This document shows, in pieces, positions 6,761 through 15,594 of a stretch of DNA of 17,437 nucleotides. Numbering within the stretch: the stretch's first letter is position 1; each line of letters begins with the position of its first letter. A model generated the notes under the pieces. The model ran no database searches and was not told the DNA's origin. It saw only the letters and a program-made list of their open reading frames with translations. Origin of the DNA: Tepidimonas sp. (GTDB lineage: Bacteria > Pseudomonadota > Gammaproteobacteria > Burkholderiales > Burkholderiaceae_C); contig JANWZF010000051.1 in NCBI GenBank assembly GCA_025054905.1, forward strand, positions 1 to 17,437, in the 5' to 3' direction. The position numbers and the translations under genes were made by a program.

Positions 6761-7866
6761 GTCGTCATGCGTCGTTCCAGGGCCTTGAGGCGCTCGCGCA
6801 GCGCGTGCAGTTGACGCAGCGTGGCGGCGTTCTTCTCCCAGGCGCGATTGTCGTCGATCGGAAAGATGCCGCTGTACTGCCCAGGCTGCAGGATGGAGCG
6901 CATCACCACCGAGGCGGCCGAGATGTGCACGTGATCGGCCAGCTCCAGGTGCCCGAGCACGATCGCCCCCCCACCCAGCGTGCAGAACGCCCCGATGCGC
7001 GCCGAGCCGGCCACGCCCACACAGCCGGCCATCGCCGTGTGGCGCCCCACCCGCACGTTGTGGCCGATCTGGATCAGATTGTCCAGCTTGACCCCGTCTT
7101 GCAGCACGGTGTCGCCCAACGCGCCACGGTCGATGCAGCAATTGGCGCCGATTTCGACGTCATCGCCGATGACCACCGCCCCCAGCTGCTCGATCTTGTC
7201 CCAGCGCCGCCCACTGCCGTCCGGCAGCGGGACGGGGGCAAAACCGAAGCCATCGGCGCCGATCACGGTGCCGCCATGCACCAGCCCACGCGCCCCGATG
7301 CAGCAGTCGTAACCCAGCACCACATGCGGCCCCAGCCGGGTCCCCGGCCCCACGCGGGCCCCGGCCTGCACCACCGCGTGCGCGCCGAGCTCGGCCCCGG
7401 CGCCGATCTCGGCGCCCTCTTCCACCACGGCAAAGGGGCCGATGCGAGCCGTTGGATGCACGCGCGCCCCGGGTGCGATCCATGCGGTCGGGTGCACCCC
7501 CTGGGTGGCAGGCCGCGGCTGCCGATGCACGCGCCACCAGCGGGTCAACGCCGCCAACAACGCATAGGGGTCCGGCGTCACCCAAGCGGCCCACCCGCCG
7601 TCGGGGGGGGCTGGGCGTGCCAGCGCAGCCTGCGCCAGCTCTGGCGGCACGATCACGACGCCGGCGCGGCTGGCCGCCAGCTGGGGGCGATAGCGTGCGT
7701 GCGCCACAAATGACAGCGCGGTCTCATCGGCATCGGGAAGCGGTGCGATGCGGTGCACCTGCCGCTGGCTGGCCCCCTGCGGCTGCCCCCCCAAAGCCTG
7801 CACCAGCTCGGCCAGGGTGACCCCGCTGGGGACGGCGGTGCGGGAAGCGGCGGGGGTAGACGCCAT
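6757..7866 (-). CDS. lpxD: UDP-3-O-(3-hydroxyacyl)glucosamine N-acyltransferase
   Basis: LpxD adds the second 3-hydroxyacyl chain, at the 2-amino group of UDP-3-O-acyl-glucosamine, the third step of lipid A synthesis. The 369-residue protein has the three-part family layout. An N-terminal uridine-binding domain covers about 14-118 (GVTLAELVQALGG, SFVAHARY). A hexapeptide-repeat left-handed beta-helix covers about 124-320 (VHPTAWIAPGARV, GTVIGADGFGFAP). A C-terminal helix ends at RERLKALERRMTT. The catalytic base is His269 in NLIQIGHNVRVG. It is somewhat longer than E. coli LpxD (341) because of Ala/Pro-rich stretches in the N-terminal domain. It starts 24 bases after skp and overlaps fabZ by four bases. 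A run of eight C on the coding strand (7603-7610) encodes prolines and keeps the frame intact. Confidence 0.97.
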   Translation of the reverse strand: MASTPAASRTAVPSGVTLAELVQALGGQPQGASQRQVHRIAPLPDADETALSFVAHARYRPQLAASRAGVVIVPPELAQAALARPAPPDGGWAAWVTPDPYALLAALTRWWRVHRQPRPATQGVHPTAWIAPGARVHPTARIGPFAVVEEGAEIGAGAELGAHAVVQAGARVGPGTRLGPHVVLGYDCCIGARGLVHGGTVIGADGFGFAPVPLPDGSGRRWDKIEQLGAVVIGDDVEIGANCCIDRGALGDTVLQDGVKLDNLIQIGHNVRVGRHTAMAGCVGVAGSARIGAFCTLGGGAIVLGHLELADHVHISAASVVMRSILQPGQYSGIFPIDDNRAWEKNAATLRQLHALRERLKALERRMTT

Positions 7867-7890
7867 CGGCGCGCGACAGCCAGCCCGCCG

Positions 7891-8409
7891 TCAGCGAGCG
7901 TTGTTCAGGCCCTGAATCACCTTGTCGGTGATGTCGTGCTTGGGCGCGATGTAGACCGCCTCCTGCAGGATCAGATCGTACTTCTCGCTCTCGGCGATCT
8001 GGCGGATCACGCGGTTGGCGCGCTCGATGACCTGCTGCAACTCCTCGTTGCGGCGCTGGGCCAGATCTTCCTGGAATTCGCGCCGGCGGCGCTGGAAATC
8101 ACGCTCCAGCTCGGCGATCTGGCGCTGGCGGCTGGCACGCTGGGTTTCCGACAGCGTCGGAGCATCCTTTTCGAACTTCTCGGTGGCCTGACGCAGCTGG
8201 TTGCCCAACGCTTCGATCTCGCGCTCGCGACGGCCGAACTCCTGCTCCAGCCGGGTCTGCGCCGCCTTGGCGGCGTTGGAGTCGCGCAGGATGCGCTCGG
8301 TGCTGACAAAGCCGATCTTGAAATCCTGGGCCAGCGTGGCAACCGATGTGGTGGCAATGGCGGCCGCAACCAACCAGCGGGCGCCTCGGGTAGGGACATT
8401 GAATATCAT
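7891..8409 (-). CDS. skp: Periplasmic chaperone Skp/OmpH family
   Basis: Skp is a trimeric periplasmic chaperone that holds unfolded outer-membrane proteins on their way to the BAM complex. The 172-residue precursor has a signal peptide, with a basic start (TRGAR), a hydrophobic core (WLVAAAIATTSVA) and a likely cut after TLA at residue 27. A short beta strand follows (FKIGFVSTERILRDS). A long, highly charged helical region (about 44-135, rich in Glu, Arg, Gln) would form the tentacle-like coiled coil, and the C-terminal part (YDLILQEAVYIAPKHDITDKVI) completes the body domain. The length fits the family (E. coli 161). Its ATG shares one base with the bamA TGA (TGATG), and lpxD follows, which is the standard bamA-skp-lpxD order. 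Confidence 0.95.
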   Translation of the reverse strand: MIFNVPTRGARWLVAAAIATTSVATLAQDFKIGFVSTERILRDSNAAKAAQTRLEQEFGRREREIEALGNQLRQATEKFEKDAPTLSETQRASRQRQIAELERDFQRRRREFQEDLAQRRNEELQQVIERANRVIRQIAESEKYDLILQEAVYIAPKHDITDKVIQGLNNAR

Positions 8410-10721
8410 CAGAATGCGGTACCGATCTGGAATTGCACGGTCTGCGTCTTGTCGCCAGCCTGCTTGCGCACGGGCTTGGCAAACGCAATTCTAAGCGGGC
8501 CCACGGGGGAGATCCAGCTGATGCCCACACCCGCCGAGGCCCGCAGATCGGAGAGCGTGAATTTTTGCTGCGGGGCAAAAACGTTGCCGACGTCGAAAAA
8601 GCCGAACATGCGCAGCGTGCGGTCGTTGCCAGCACCGGGAAATGGCGCAATCAGCTCGGTGTTGAGCAGCACCATCTTGGTGCCACCGAGGTAGGCGCGA
8701 TCGCTGCTGCCGACAATCGCGCTGGTGGCCCCCAGCGTGCCCTGCTCGAAGCCGCGCACCGAGCCCAAACCGCCGCCATAGAAATGCTTGAACAGCGGCA
8801 CCGGCTTGCCGCCCAGGCCGTGGGCCCAGCCCACTTCGGCATTGAACGCCAGCGTAAATTTCTTGTTCAACGGCAGGTACTGCTGCACCTGCGCGCTGGC
8901 TTTGATGTAGCGGGTATCGCCGGCCACGCCCAGCTCACCATTGAGGCGGCGCAGCATCCCGCGCGTGGGCACCAGCGCGCTGTCACGCTCGTCGCGCGCC
9001 CAGCCCACCGTCAGCGGCACCGACAGCGGCGAGTCGCCGAACTGCTGGATGAAGTCGTTGTAAGCCACCGGCATGCGGTTGCCCGGCTCGATCCGGGTCT
9101 GCTCCACACCGATGCCGAAGAACACCGTATCGACCTCGGTAAACGGCACACCGAAACGCACGCTGACCCCCGGGGTCACGAGGCGGTAGTCGCCATCCTG
9201 CACATCCAGCGGCCGCGTGGTACGGTAGTACAGATCAAAGCTGCGCGAGATGCCGTCGTCGGTGAAGTACGGATTGGTGGTCGACAGCACCAGCTGGCGG
9301 TTGAACTTGCTGGTGTTGAGGTTCAGCCCCAGATAGTTGCCGGTGCCAAACACGTTCTCCTGCTGGATGCCGGCCAGCAGCGACAGCTTTTCGGCCTGCG
9401 AATAGCCGGCCCCCAGCGTGAGGTTGCCGGTGGGCTTTTCGGTCACCTTGACGATCAGGTCGACCTGGTCCGGCGCCCCGGGCACTTCCTGGGTGTCGAT
9501 CGTGACTTCGGTGAAAAAGCCCAGCCGGTCCACCCGGTCGCGCGACAGGCGAATCTTGTCACTGTCGTACCACGCGGATTCGAGCTGGCGAAACTCGCGC
9601 CGGATCACCTCGTCGCGCGTGCGGTGGTTGCCCTCGATCTGGATGCGGCGCACATAGGCCCGGCGCGACGGCTCGCCGCGCAGCACCAGTGCCACCAGGT
9701 TGCGCTCGCGGTCGATTTCCGGGATGGCTTCCACGCGCGCGAAGGCATAGCCGAACTGGCCATAGTGGTCGGTGAAGGCCTTGACGGTCTGCTCCACCTC
9801 GTCGGCGTTGTACGGCTGGCCGGCGCGAATCTTGACCAGGGCCTTGAACTCCTCGTCCCGGCCGAGGAAATCTCCCTCCAGCCGCACTGCCGAGACAACG
9901 AAGCGCTGTCCCTCGGTGATGTGGATCGTCAACGCCAGCGAGGTCTTGTCCGGCGACAGCGCCACCTGCGTGGAGTCGATGCGAAATTCCAGAAACCCGC
10001 GCGTAAGGTAGTACGAGCGCAGTGTCTCCAGATCGGCGTTGAGCTTGGCGCGTGAATAGCGGTCGCTTTTGGTGTACCAGCTCAGCCAACCGCCAGTGTC
10101 CAGATCGAACAGATCCAGCAGCGTCTTTTCGGAAAAGGCCTGGGCACCAACGATGCGGATCTCGCGAATCTTGGTGACGTCGCCTTCAACGACGTTGAAG
10201 TTGAGGTTGACACGGTTGCGCTCGACCGGCGTAACGGTGGTGGTGACCTGCACCGCGTACATGCTGCGGTTGAGGTACTGGCGCTTGAGCTCCTGCTCGG
10301 CACGGTCGGCCAACGCCCGGTCGAACGGGCGCCCCTCGGTCAGCCCGATGTCGCGCAACGCCTTGCGCAGCACCTCGTTGTCGAACTCCTTGACCCCGGT
10401 GAAGCTGACCTCGGCCACCGTCGGCCGCTCTTCGACGATGACCACCAGCACGTTGCCGTCGATCTGCAGGCGTACGTCGGAGAACAATCCGAGGCCAAAC
10501 AGGGCCCGAATCGCCGCGGCCCCCTGCTCGTCGGTGTAGCGGTCACCGACCCGAAACGGCAGCGAGGCCAACACCGTTCCCGGCTCCACCCGCTGCAGAC
10601 CCTCGACGCGGATGTCGCCAACGGTGAAAGGCTCCACGGCCCAGGCCGGCAGGGCAGCCGCCAGGGTGGCCAGCCACAGGCCGGCGCGGGCGCGCCAGGC
10701 GCGCTTGGATGGGTGTTTCAT
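8409..10721 (-). CDS. bamA: Outer membrane protein assembly factor BamA
   Basis: BamA is the central beta-barrel of the BAM complex, which folds and inserts outer-membrane proteins. The 770-residue precursor has a signal peptide with a likely cut after AWA (residue 28). Five POTRA domains follow (about 30-430), starting FTVGDIRVEGLQRVEPGTVL and including the fifth with YVRRIQIEGNHRTRDEVIRREF. The C-terminal barrel (about 435-770) belongs to the Omp85/surface-antigen family. The lock motif VRGF at 655-658 sits in loop 6, and the chain ends QFQIGTAF with the terminal aromatic typical of barrel beta-signals. It is slightly shorter than E. coli BamA (810), with the difference probably in the loops. 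It lies 28 bases after rseP and overlaps skp by one base. Confidence 0.98.
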   Translation of the reverse strand: MKHPSKRAWRARAGLWLATLAAALPAWAVEPFTVGDIRVEGLQRVEPGTVLASLPFRVGDRYTDEQGAAAIRALFGLGLFSDVRLQIDGNVLVVIVEERPTVAEVSFTGVKEFDNEVLRKALRDIGLTEGRPFDRALADRAEQELKRQYLNRSMYAVQVTTTVTPVERNRVNLNFNVVEGDVTKIREIRIVGAQAFSEKTLLDLFDLDTGGWLSWYTKSDRYSRAKLNADLETLRSYYLTRGFLEFRIDSTQVALSPDKTSLALTIHITEGQRFVVSAVRLEGDFLGRDEEFKALVKIRAGQPYNADEVEQTVKAFTDHYGQFGYAFARVEAIPEIDRERNLVALVLRGEPSRRAYVRRIQIEGNHRTRDEVIRREFRQLESAWYDSDKIRLSRDRVDRLGFFTEVTIDTQEVPGAPDQVDLIVKVTEKPTGNLTLGAGYSQAEKLSLLAGIQQENVFGTGNYLGLNLNTSKFNRQLVLSTTNPYFTDDGISRSFDLYYRTTRPLDVQDGDYRLVTPGVSVRFGVPFTEVDTVFFGIGVEQTRIEPGNRMPVAYNDFIQQFGDSPLSVPLTVGWARDERDSALVPTRGMLRRLNGELGVAGDTRYIKASAQVQQYLPLNKKFTLAFNAEVGWAHGLGGKPVPLFKHFYGGGLGSVRGFEQGTLGATSAIVGSSDRAYLGGTKMVLLNTELIAPFPGAGNDRTLRMFGFFDVGNVFAPQQKFTLSDLRASAGVGISWISPVGPLRIAFAKPVRKQAGDKTQTVQFQIGTAF

Positions 10722-10749
10722 GCGCTTGGAATCGGTGGCTGTGCAGACA

Positions 10750-12114
10750 CTAGCCGAACAGCCGGATCAGATCGTTGACGAGGGCCAGCGACATCAACGC
10801 TGCCAGCAGTCCCACACCGGCGCGTTGCAGCCGCTCCATCCATACCTGCGACGGCGGCCGTCCGACCACCGCCTCCCACAGATAATACATCAGGTGCCCC
10901 CCGTCCAAGACCGGCAACGGCAGCAGGTTCAACACCCCGAGGCTGACACTGACCAGCGCCAGAAACGACACGAACGCCAGGCCCCCCATCGCGGCCGATT
11001 GGCCGGCATAGTCAGCAATCGTCAGCGGGCCGCTGAGCTGCTGCAGCGACGCCTGCCCGATGAGCATGCGCCCGAGCATGCGCAACGACAGGGCCGCGAC
11101 CTCCCACGTGCGCTGCACGCCGTGCGCCAGCGCCTGCAACGGCTCGTGCGCCACCACCGTCAGGGTCGGTGTGGTGCCAATCTGCGCCCCCACACGGCCG
11201 ACCCAAGCCTGGTCACGGCGCTCGGCGCGCGGCGTGACCGTCAGCTCCAGCACCTGGCCGTCGCGGCTGAGGCGCCACTGCTGCGGGCGCACCTGGCCTT
11301 GCGCGTCGGCCGCCGCGCGGATCCACGCGCGCAACTGGGCGGCATCCTCCACCGGACGGCCGTCCACGGCCAGTACACGGTCACCCGGGCGCAAACCAGC
11401 CTGGGCCGCCGCACCATCGGGCATCACGGATCCGACCACCGGAGCCGACCACGGCGCCACGATGCCGATGCGCTCCCACAGCGCAGCGTCCATGTCGCGC
11501 GCCTGCAGCTGCGCCAGCGGCAGGGTGATGCGTCGCTGCGCCAGACCCTGCACGTCGCCAAGCAGCAAGGTCAGATCGCGCCGCTGCAGCGTGGCTTGCG
11601 TCAGCTGCCAGCGCAGTTCGTCAAATGAACGCACCGGTCGTGGATCATCGGCCTCGTCCTGTTTCACCGCCACCACCCGGTCGCCCGCTCGCAGGCCGGC
11701 GGCTTCGGCCAGCGAGCCCGCCACCGGGGAGCCCACCACCGGCTCGGGCTGCTCTACCCCCCACCAGGCCACGAAGGCATACAGCAGCACCGCCAACAGC
11801 AAGTTGGCCGCTGGCCCTGCTGCCACGATGGCCGCGCGCTTGACCAGCGGCTGGGCATCGAAGGCCAGCGGGCGCTGCTCGGGTGGCACCGGACCCTCCC
11901 GTCCATCCAGCATGCGCACGTAGCCGCCCAACGGCAAGACGGCCAGCACGAATTCGGTGCCTGCCCGGTTGCGCCAGCGCAGCAGCGGGCGCCCGAATCC
12001 GATCGAAAACCGCAGCACCGGCACACCACAGGCCACCGCCATGCGGTAGTGCCCCCATTCATGCACCGCGATCAGGATCGCGATGGCCACCAAAAACGCC
12101 ACAACGGTCAACAT
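10750..12114 (-). CDS. rseP: RIP zinc metalloprotease RseP (site-2 protease)
   Basis: RseP is an inner-membrane zinc protease. In E. coli it cuts the anti-sigma factor RseA within the membrane after DegS, releasing sigma-E, and it also clears leftover signal peptides. The 454-residue protein has the HEWGH zinc motif at 18-22 in its first transmembrane helix. It then has GFGRPLLRW and LPLGGYVRMLDGREG, two PDZ domains (about 110-200 and 205-290, the second with AGLRPGDRVLAVDGRPV), and the third zinc ligand region NLLPLPVLDGGH (Asp404; E. coli Asp402) near the C-terminus. The frame extends upstream to 12396 inside dxr, but homology begins at MLTVVAFLVAIAILIAVHE, so I chose the ATG at 12114. No clear ribosome-binding site is seen in the 47-base gap. 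Neighbouring bamA and skp are sigma-E targets in E. coli. Confidence 0.96.
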   Translation of the reverse strand: MLTVVAFLVAIAILIAVHEWGHYRMAVACGVPVLRFSIGFGRPLLRWRNRAGTEFVLAVLPLGGYVRMLDGREGPVPPEQRPLAFDAQPLVKRAAIVAAGPAANLLLAVLLYAFVAWWGVEQPEPVVGSPVAGSLAEAAGLRAGDRVVAVKQDEADDPRPVRSFDELRWQLTQATLQRRDLTLLLGDVQGLAQRRITLPLAQLQARDMDAALWERIGIVAPWSAPVVGSVMPDGAAAQAGLRPGDRVLAVDGRPVEDAAQLRAWIRAAADAQGQVRPQQWRLSRDGQVLELTVTPRAERRDQAWVGRVGAQIGTTPTLTVVAHEPLQALAHGVQRTWEVAALSLRMLGRMLIGQASLQQLSGPLTIADYAGQSAAMGGLAFVSFLALVSVSLGVLNLLPLPVLDGGHLMYYLWEAVVGRPPSQVWMERLQRAGVGLLAALMSLALVNDLIRLFG

Positions 12115-12161
12115 GCACGCTAGTGTGGCATGGAGCGGCACACCGCGCTGCGCCGGGGTCT

Positions 12162-13373
12162 TCAACGCCCGAGACGGCGCACCCAGTCCTGCGCCACGGC
12201 GCGGGCTTCGCGGTCGATGGTCAGCAGGTCGTCCAGCACTTGCGGCCGCGGCGGCGCGTAGCTCTCCAGCGTGGCGCGGTTGACGGCGTGGATGCGATCG
12301 AACCGCAGCCGCCCTTCCAGAAAGGCCGCCACTGCCTCCTCGTTGGCGGCATTGAGCACGGCCGTGGTCCCCGCCGGAGCGCGCAGCGCCTCCCACGCCA
12401 GCCTCAGACCCGGAAAACGCGCTGGATCGGGCGCCTCGAAGGTCAGGGCCGCCAGCCGCGTGAAATCCAGCGGCGCAGCCCCCGAGGCGATGCGCTCGGG
12501 CCAGCTCAGTCCGTAGGCGATCGGCACCCGCATATCGGGTGTGCCCAGCTGGGCCACCACCGAACCGTCGCGGTACTGCACCATCGAGTGCACGACACTT
12601 TGCGGGTGGATCACGACTTCGATCTGCTCGGGGGCAAAGCCAAACAGGTAGCGTGCCTCGATGACCTCCAGCGCCTTGTTCATCATCGTGGCGGAATCCA
12701 CCGAAATCTTGCGCCCCATCACCCAGTTGGGGTGTGCACAGGCTTCCTGCGGGGTGACTTCACCCAGCGTGGCCGGATCGCGCGTGCGAAACGGCCCACC
12801 CGAGGCCGTCAGCACGATCTTGTCGACCCGCGTGGCCCAGCCGCGGCGGTCATCGGGCAGCGCCTGAAACACCGCGGAGTGCTCGCTGTCGATCGGCAAC
12901 AGCAGCGCCCCGCCGGCCTGCACGGCCTGCAAAAAGACCTCACCGCCAACCACCAGCGCCTCTTTGTTGGCCAGCAGCAGCCGTTTGCCAGCCCGCGCAG
13001 CGGCCAGACAGGGCGCCAGCCCGGCCGCGCCGACGATGGCGGCCATCACGGTATCGACCTCGTCCGCGGCGGCCACCGCCTCCAGCCCGGCTGGCCCGGC
13101 CAGCACCTCCACGCCCTGCACCCCCCGCTCGCCCAGCGCCGCGCGCAGCGCCGGCACGTGCGGCGCCTCGATCACCGCCCAGCGCGGATGGAAGCGCGCG
13201 CACAGCTCGGCCAGCGCCTGCACCTGCCGTGCGGCCGACAGCGCCACCACTTCGAAGCGCTCAGGGTGGCGCGCCAGCACGTCCAGCGTGCTGGTGCCAA
13301 TGGAGCCGGTGGCCCCGAGCACCGCCACCCGCTGACGGAACAACGACCCCGCCGGGCTCGGTACACCCGTCAT
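12162..13373 (-). CDS. dxr: 1-deoxy-D-xylulose 5-phosphate reductoisomerase
   Basis: Dxr converts 1-deoxyxylulose 5-phosphate to 2-C-methylerythritol 4-phosphate with NADPH. This is the committed step of the MEP isoprenoid pathway and the target of fosmidomycin. The 403-residue product has the NADPH-binding LGATGSIGTSTLDVL (19-33) and LLLANKEALVVGG (132-144). Metal ligands are Asp162 and Glu164 in LPIDSEHSA and Glu236 in MMNKALEVIEA, with LTASGGPFR (188-196), HPNWVMGRKISVDSATM and HPQSVVHSMVQ around the active site. I chose the ATG at 13373 because it overlaps the cdsA stop as ATGA; a GTG at 13391 would add six residues inside cdsA. The length matches E. coli (398). The product feeds UppS, encoded two genes upstream, via IPP and FPP made elsewhere. 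Confidence 0.98.
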   Translation of the reverse strand: MTGVPSPAGSLFRQRVAVLGATGSIGTSTLDVLARHPERFEVVALSAARQVQALAELCARFHPRWAVIEAPHVPALRAALGERGVQGVEVLAGPAGLEAVAAADEVDTVMAAIVGAAGLAPCLAAARAGKRLLLANKEALVVGGEVFLQAVQAGGALLLPIDSEHSAVFQALPDDRRGWATRVDKIVLTASGGPFRTRDPATLGEVTPQEACAHPNWVMGRKISVDSATMMNKALEVIEARYLFGFAPEQIEVVIHPQSVVHSMVQYRDGSVVAQLGTPDMRVPIAYGLSWPERIASGAAPLDFTRLAALTFEAPDPARFPGLRLAWEALRAPAGTTAVLNAANEEAVAAFLEGRLRFDRIHAVNRATLESYAPPRPQVLDDLLTIDREARAVAQDWVRRLGR

Positions 13374-14224
13374 CCCTGGCCTCCCTGCCACGCCAGCGCC
13401 GCCAGGGCCGCCGGCAACACGGGCAACAACGCATCGATGCGGTCCAGCACGCCACCGTGGCCGGGCAGCAGGCCGCTGGAGTCCTTCACCCCGGCCTGGC
13501 GTTTGACGAGCGATTCAAACAGATCCCCGGCGACGCTTAGGCCCGTCAGCAGCGCCAGCCACAGCACGGCGCCCAGCGCCCCGCCCTGCCACAGGCGGGG
13601 GTAGAAGCCCCGCGCCCATCCCCCGCCCTGGACGTGAGCGATGGTGACCCACCCCGCCGCCAGCAGCAGCACCGCCAACGCGCCGCACAGGGCCCCCTCC
13701 CAGCTCTTGCCCGGACTGATGCGCGGTGCGAGTTTGCGCCGTCCCCACGCCCGCCCACCGAAATACGCGGCAATGTCCGCCACCCATACCAGCAACAGCA
13801 CACCCAGCAACACCTCCACGCCCAGGACGTGCAGCCGCACCAGCGCCCACCACGCCAACGCCAGCGCCAGCCAGCCTAGGGCCAGCCGCAGCCCCCGAGG
13901 CCAGCGTCCCCAGGCGTCAATGCCGCGCGCCAGCACCCCCGCCAGCCCCGCCGTCCAGGCCGCAGTGGCCACCACCCAGGCGATGGCCGGCAACGGCACC
14001 CCGTCGCTGCGCCACCACGCCAGCCCGAGCAGCACCACCAGCGCGCCCGCGCCGATGCGCGCCGCACCGTCGCCCAGCCCGCACAGGCGGGCCCACTCCC
14101 AGGCCGCCGCGCCCATCAGCACCAACGTCAGCGCGGCAAACGGAGTGCTGGAGTCCGGATAAAACAGTGCCGGCAACAGCAACGCCAGCAGCACGATGGC
14201 AGTGATGACGCGTTGGCGTAACAT
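13370..14224 (-). CDS. cdsA: Phosphatidate cytidylyltransferase (CDP-diacylglycerol synthase)
   Basis: CdsA makes CDP-diacylglycerol from phosphatidate and CTP, the branch point to all bacterial phospholipids, in the inner membrane. The 284-residue protein is almost entirely hydrophobic, with about eight Ala/Leu/Val/Trp-rich segments. It carries the family signature near the C-terminus: AGDLFESLVKRQAGVKDSS, then LLPGHGGVLDRID (about 228-262). The internal block VADIAAYFGGRAWGRRKLAP with ISPGKSWEG is also characteristic. The length equals E. coli CdsA (285). The ATG at 14224 has GGAG ten bases upstream, a weak but plausible ribosome-binding site, 36 bases after uppS. Its stop overlaps the dxr start, and the order uppS-cdsA-dxr-rseP is the usual proteobacterial one. 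Confidence 0.97.
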   Translation of the reverse strand: MLRQRVITAIVLLALLLPALFYPDSSTPFAALTLVLMGAAAWEWARLCGLGDGAARIGAGALVVLLGLAWWRSDGVPLPAIAWVVATAAWTAGLAGVLARGIDAWGRWPRGLRLALGWLALALAWWALVRLHVLGVEVLLGVLLLVWVADIAAYFGGRAWGRRKLAPRISPGKSWEGALCGALAVLLLAAGWVTIAHVQGGGWARGFYPRLWQGGALGAVLWLALLTGLSVAGDLFESLVKRQAGVKDSSGLLPGHGGVLDRIDALLPVLPAALAALAWQGGQG

Positions 14225-14260
14225 CCAGCTTGGGCTCCGTCAGGGGGCAGGCGGCAGCGG

Positions 14261-14983
14261 TCACGCCGCACCGGCGGCAACTTGTTCCGGCGTGCGGCCG
14301 AAGCGGCGCTGGCGTTGCGCATAGGCGGCCAGCGCCCGATCGAATTCCGCTTCATCGAAGGCTGGCCACAGACAGTCGGTGAAGTACAGCTCACTGTAGG
14401 CGGCCTGCCAGAGCACGAAGTTGCTCAGACGCTGCTCCCCTCCGGTGCGGATGAGCAGGTCTGGGTCGGGTCCATGCGCCAACGCCAGGGCAGCGGCCAG
14501 CGATGCCTCGGTGATCGGCTCGCCACGCGCGGCGAGCTGGCGCGCGGCCTGCACGATGTCCCAACGTCCGCCGTAGTTGAAGCAGACGTTGAGCACCAGA
14601 CGGCAGCCCTCGGCAGTGCGACGCTCGGCCTGCTCGATGCCCGCCACCAGATCCGCCGGCAGGCCAGCGCGCTGCCCAACCACGTGCAGCGCCACGCCCG
14701 CTTCCTGCAAACGGGGGACCTCGTCGATCAGGGCCTGGGCCATCAGGCGCAGGATTGCGCTGACCTCCTCCGCCGGGCGCGCCCAGTTTTCCGACGAGAA
14801 GGCAAACACCGTCAAGATCGGCACCCCACGCCGCACCGCATGGGCAATGCAGCGCCGCAGCGCCTCCATGCCGGCACGGTGACCGGCCACACGCGGCAGC
14901 AGCCGCTGGCGCGCCCAGCGGCCATTGCCGTCCATCACGATGGCCACATGGCCCGGCAGGACTGCGGCAGGCGTGCCGTTCAC
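14261..14983 (-). CDS. uppS: Undecaprenyl diphosphate synthase (cis-prenyltransferase), GTG start
   Basis: UppS adds eight isopentenyl units to farnesyl diphosphate in cis, giving C55 undecaprenyl diphosphate, the lipid carrier for peptidoglycan and O-antigen. The 240-residue protein has HVAIVMDGNGRWA (12-24) with catalytic Asp18, GHRAGMEALRR, FAFSSENWARP (60-70), LNVCFNYGGRWDIV, and the C-terminal signature DLLIRTGGEQRLSNF followed by LWQAAYSELYF (175-201). The start is GTG at 14983. No ATG occurs before the conserved core except the Met17 codon just before Asp18, which is too late. The ribosome-binding site is weak (GGA about 11 bases upstream). It lies 20 bases after frr and 36 before cdsA, so it is probably cotranscribed. 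Confidence 0.97.
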   Translation of the reverse strand: MNGTPAAVLPGHVAIVMDGNGRWARQRLLPRVAGHRAGMEALRRCIAHAVRRGVPILTVFAFSSENWARPAEEVSAILRLMAQALIDEVPRLQEAGVALHVVGQRAGLPADLVAGIEQAERRTAEGCRLVLNVCFNYGGRWDIVQAARQLAARGEPITEASLAAALALAHGPDPDLLIRTGGEQRLSNFVLWQAAYSELYFTDCLWPAFDEAEFDRALAAYAQRQRRFGRTPEQVAAGAA

Positions 14984-15003
14984 GAGCAGGGTCCGTCGCG
15001 GGC

Positions 15004-15567
15004 TCAGATCGCCATGATGTCGGCCTCCTTGGAGGCCACCATCTTGTCCACCTCGGCGATCATGCGGTCGGTCAGCTTCTGGATGTCATCCTGGGCGCGC
15101 CGCTCCTCGTCTTCGGAAGCCTGCTTGTCCTTGACCAGGCGTTTGACGTGCTCATTGGCATCCCGGCGCAGGTTGCGGATGGCCACCTTGGCGTGCTCGC
15201 CCTCGGCCTTGACGACCTTGACCAGCTCACGGCGGCGCTCCTCGGTCATCGGCGGGATCGGCACCCGGATCAGATCACCATGCGAGGCCGGGTTGAGGCC
15301 CAGGTCGGATTCGCGGATGGCTTTCTCGATTTTGGCGCCCATGCCCTTTTCCCAGGGCGCCACGCCGATCGTGCGTGCATCCAGCAGGGTCAGGTTGGCC
15401 ACCTGGCTGATCGGCACCATCGTACCGTAGTACTCCACCTGCACCGTATCCAGCAAGGCCGGATTGGCGCGCCCGGTGCGCACCTTGGCCAGGTTGGCCC
15501 GCAGCGCTTCCAGCGACTGCTGCATCTTCTGCTCGGCGGTCTTTTTGATTTCGGGGATGCTGCTCAT
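15004..15567 (-). CDS. frr: Ribosome recycling factor
   Basis: RRF works with EF-G after termination to split the 70S ribosome so that its subunits and the mRNA can be reused. The 187-residue product (E. coli 185) has the expected three-helix bundle pattern. It begins with IPEIKKTAEQKMQQSLEAL, followed by LAKVRTGRANPALLD (26-40), the small beta domain with VEYYGTMVPISQVANL, and then APWEKGM and IEKAIRESDLGLNP. The C-terminal helix contains RNLRRDANEHVKRLVKDK. A weak GAGAAG ribosome-binding site precedes the ATG at 15567. The gene sits 27 bases after pyrH and 20 before uppS, matching the widespread pyrH-frr-uppS order. I see nothing unusual. Confidence 0.98.
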   Translation of the reverse strand: MSSIPEIKKTAEQKMQQSLEALRANLAKVRTGRANPALLDTVQVEYYGTMVPISQVANLTLLDARTIGVAPWEKGMGAKIEKAIRESDLGLNPASHGDLIRVPIPPMTEERRRELVKVVKAEGEHAKVAIRNLRRDANEHVKRLVKDKQASEDEERRAQDDIQKLTDRMIAEVDKMVASKEADIMAI

Positions 15568-15594
15568 GGTGTGCTTCTCGGCTATTGCGTCATC

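Noticed and set aside
4358..6814. 818-codon open frame on the plus strand
   Set aside because: It lies fully antisense to lpxB, lpxA and fabZ, which have intact catalytic motifs. Its translation is low-complexity (His, Arg, Gln, Ala) with no recognisable family. Long antisense frames are expected in GC-rich genes because stop codons are rare there.
7603..7610. Eight-base homopolymer in lpxD, and a similar one in pyrH (16148-16155), as phase-variation or frameshift sites
   Set aside because: Both frames are intact. The runs simply encode prolines in lpxD and the conserved triple glycine in pyrH; a switch in these essential genes would be lethal.
12115..12396. Upstream extension of rseP into dxr (and likewise fabZ into lpxD up to 7141, pyrH up to 16410)
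   Set aside because: The extensions show no homology to their families and lie in conserved genes or across a terminator; family-consistent ATG starts exist downstream.
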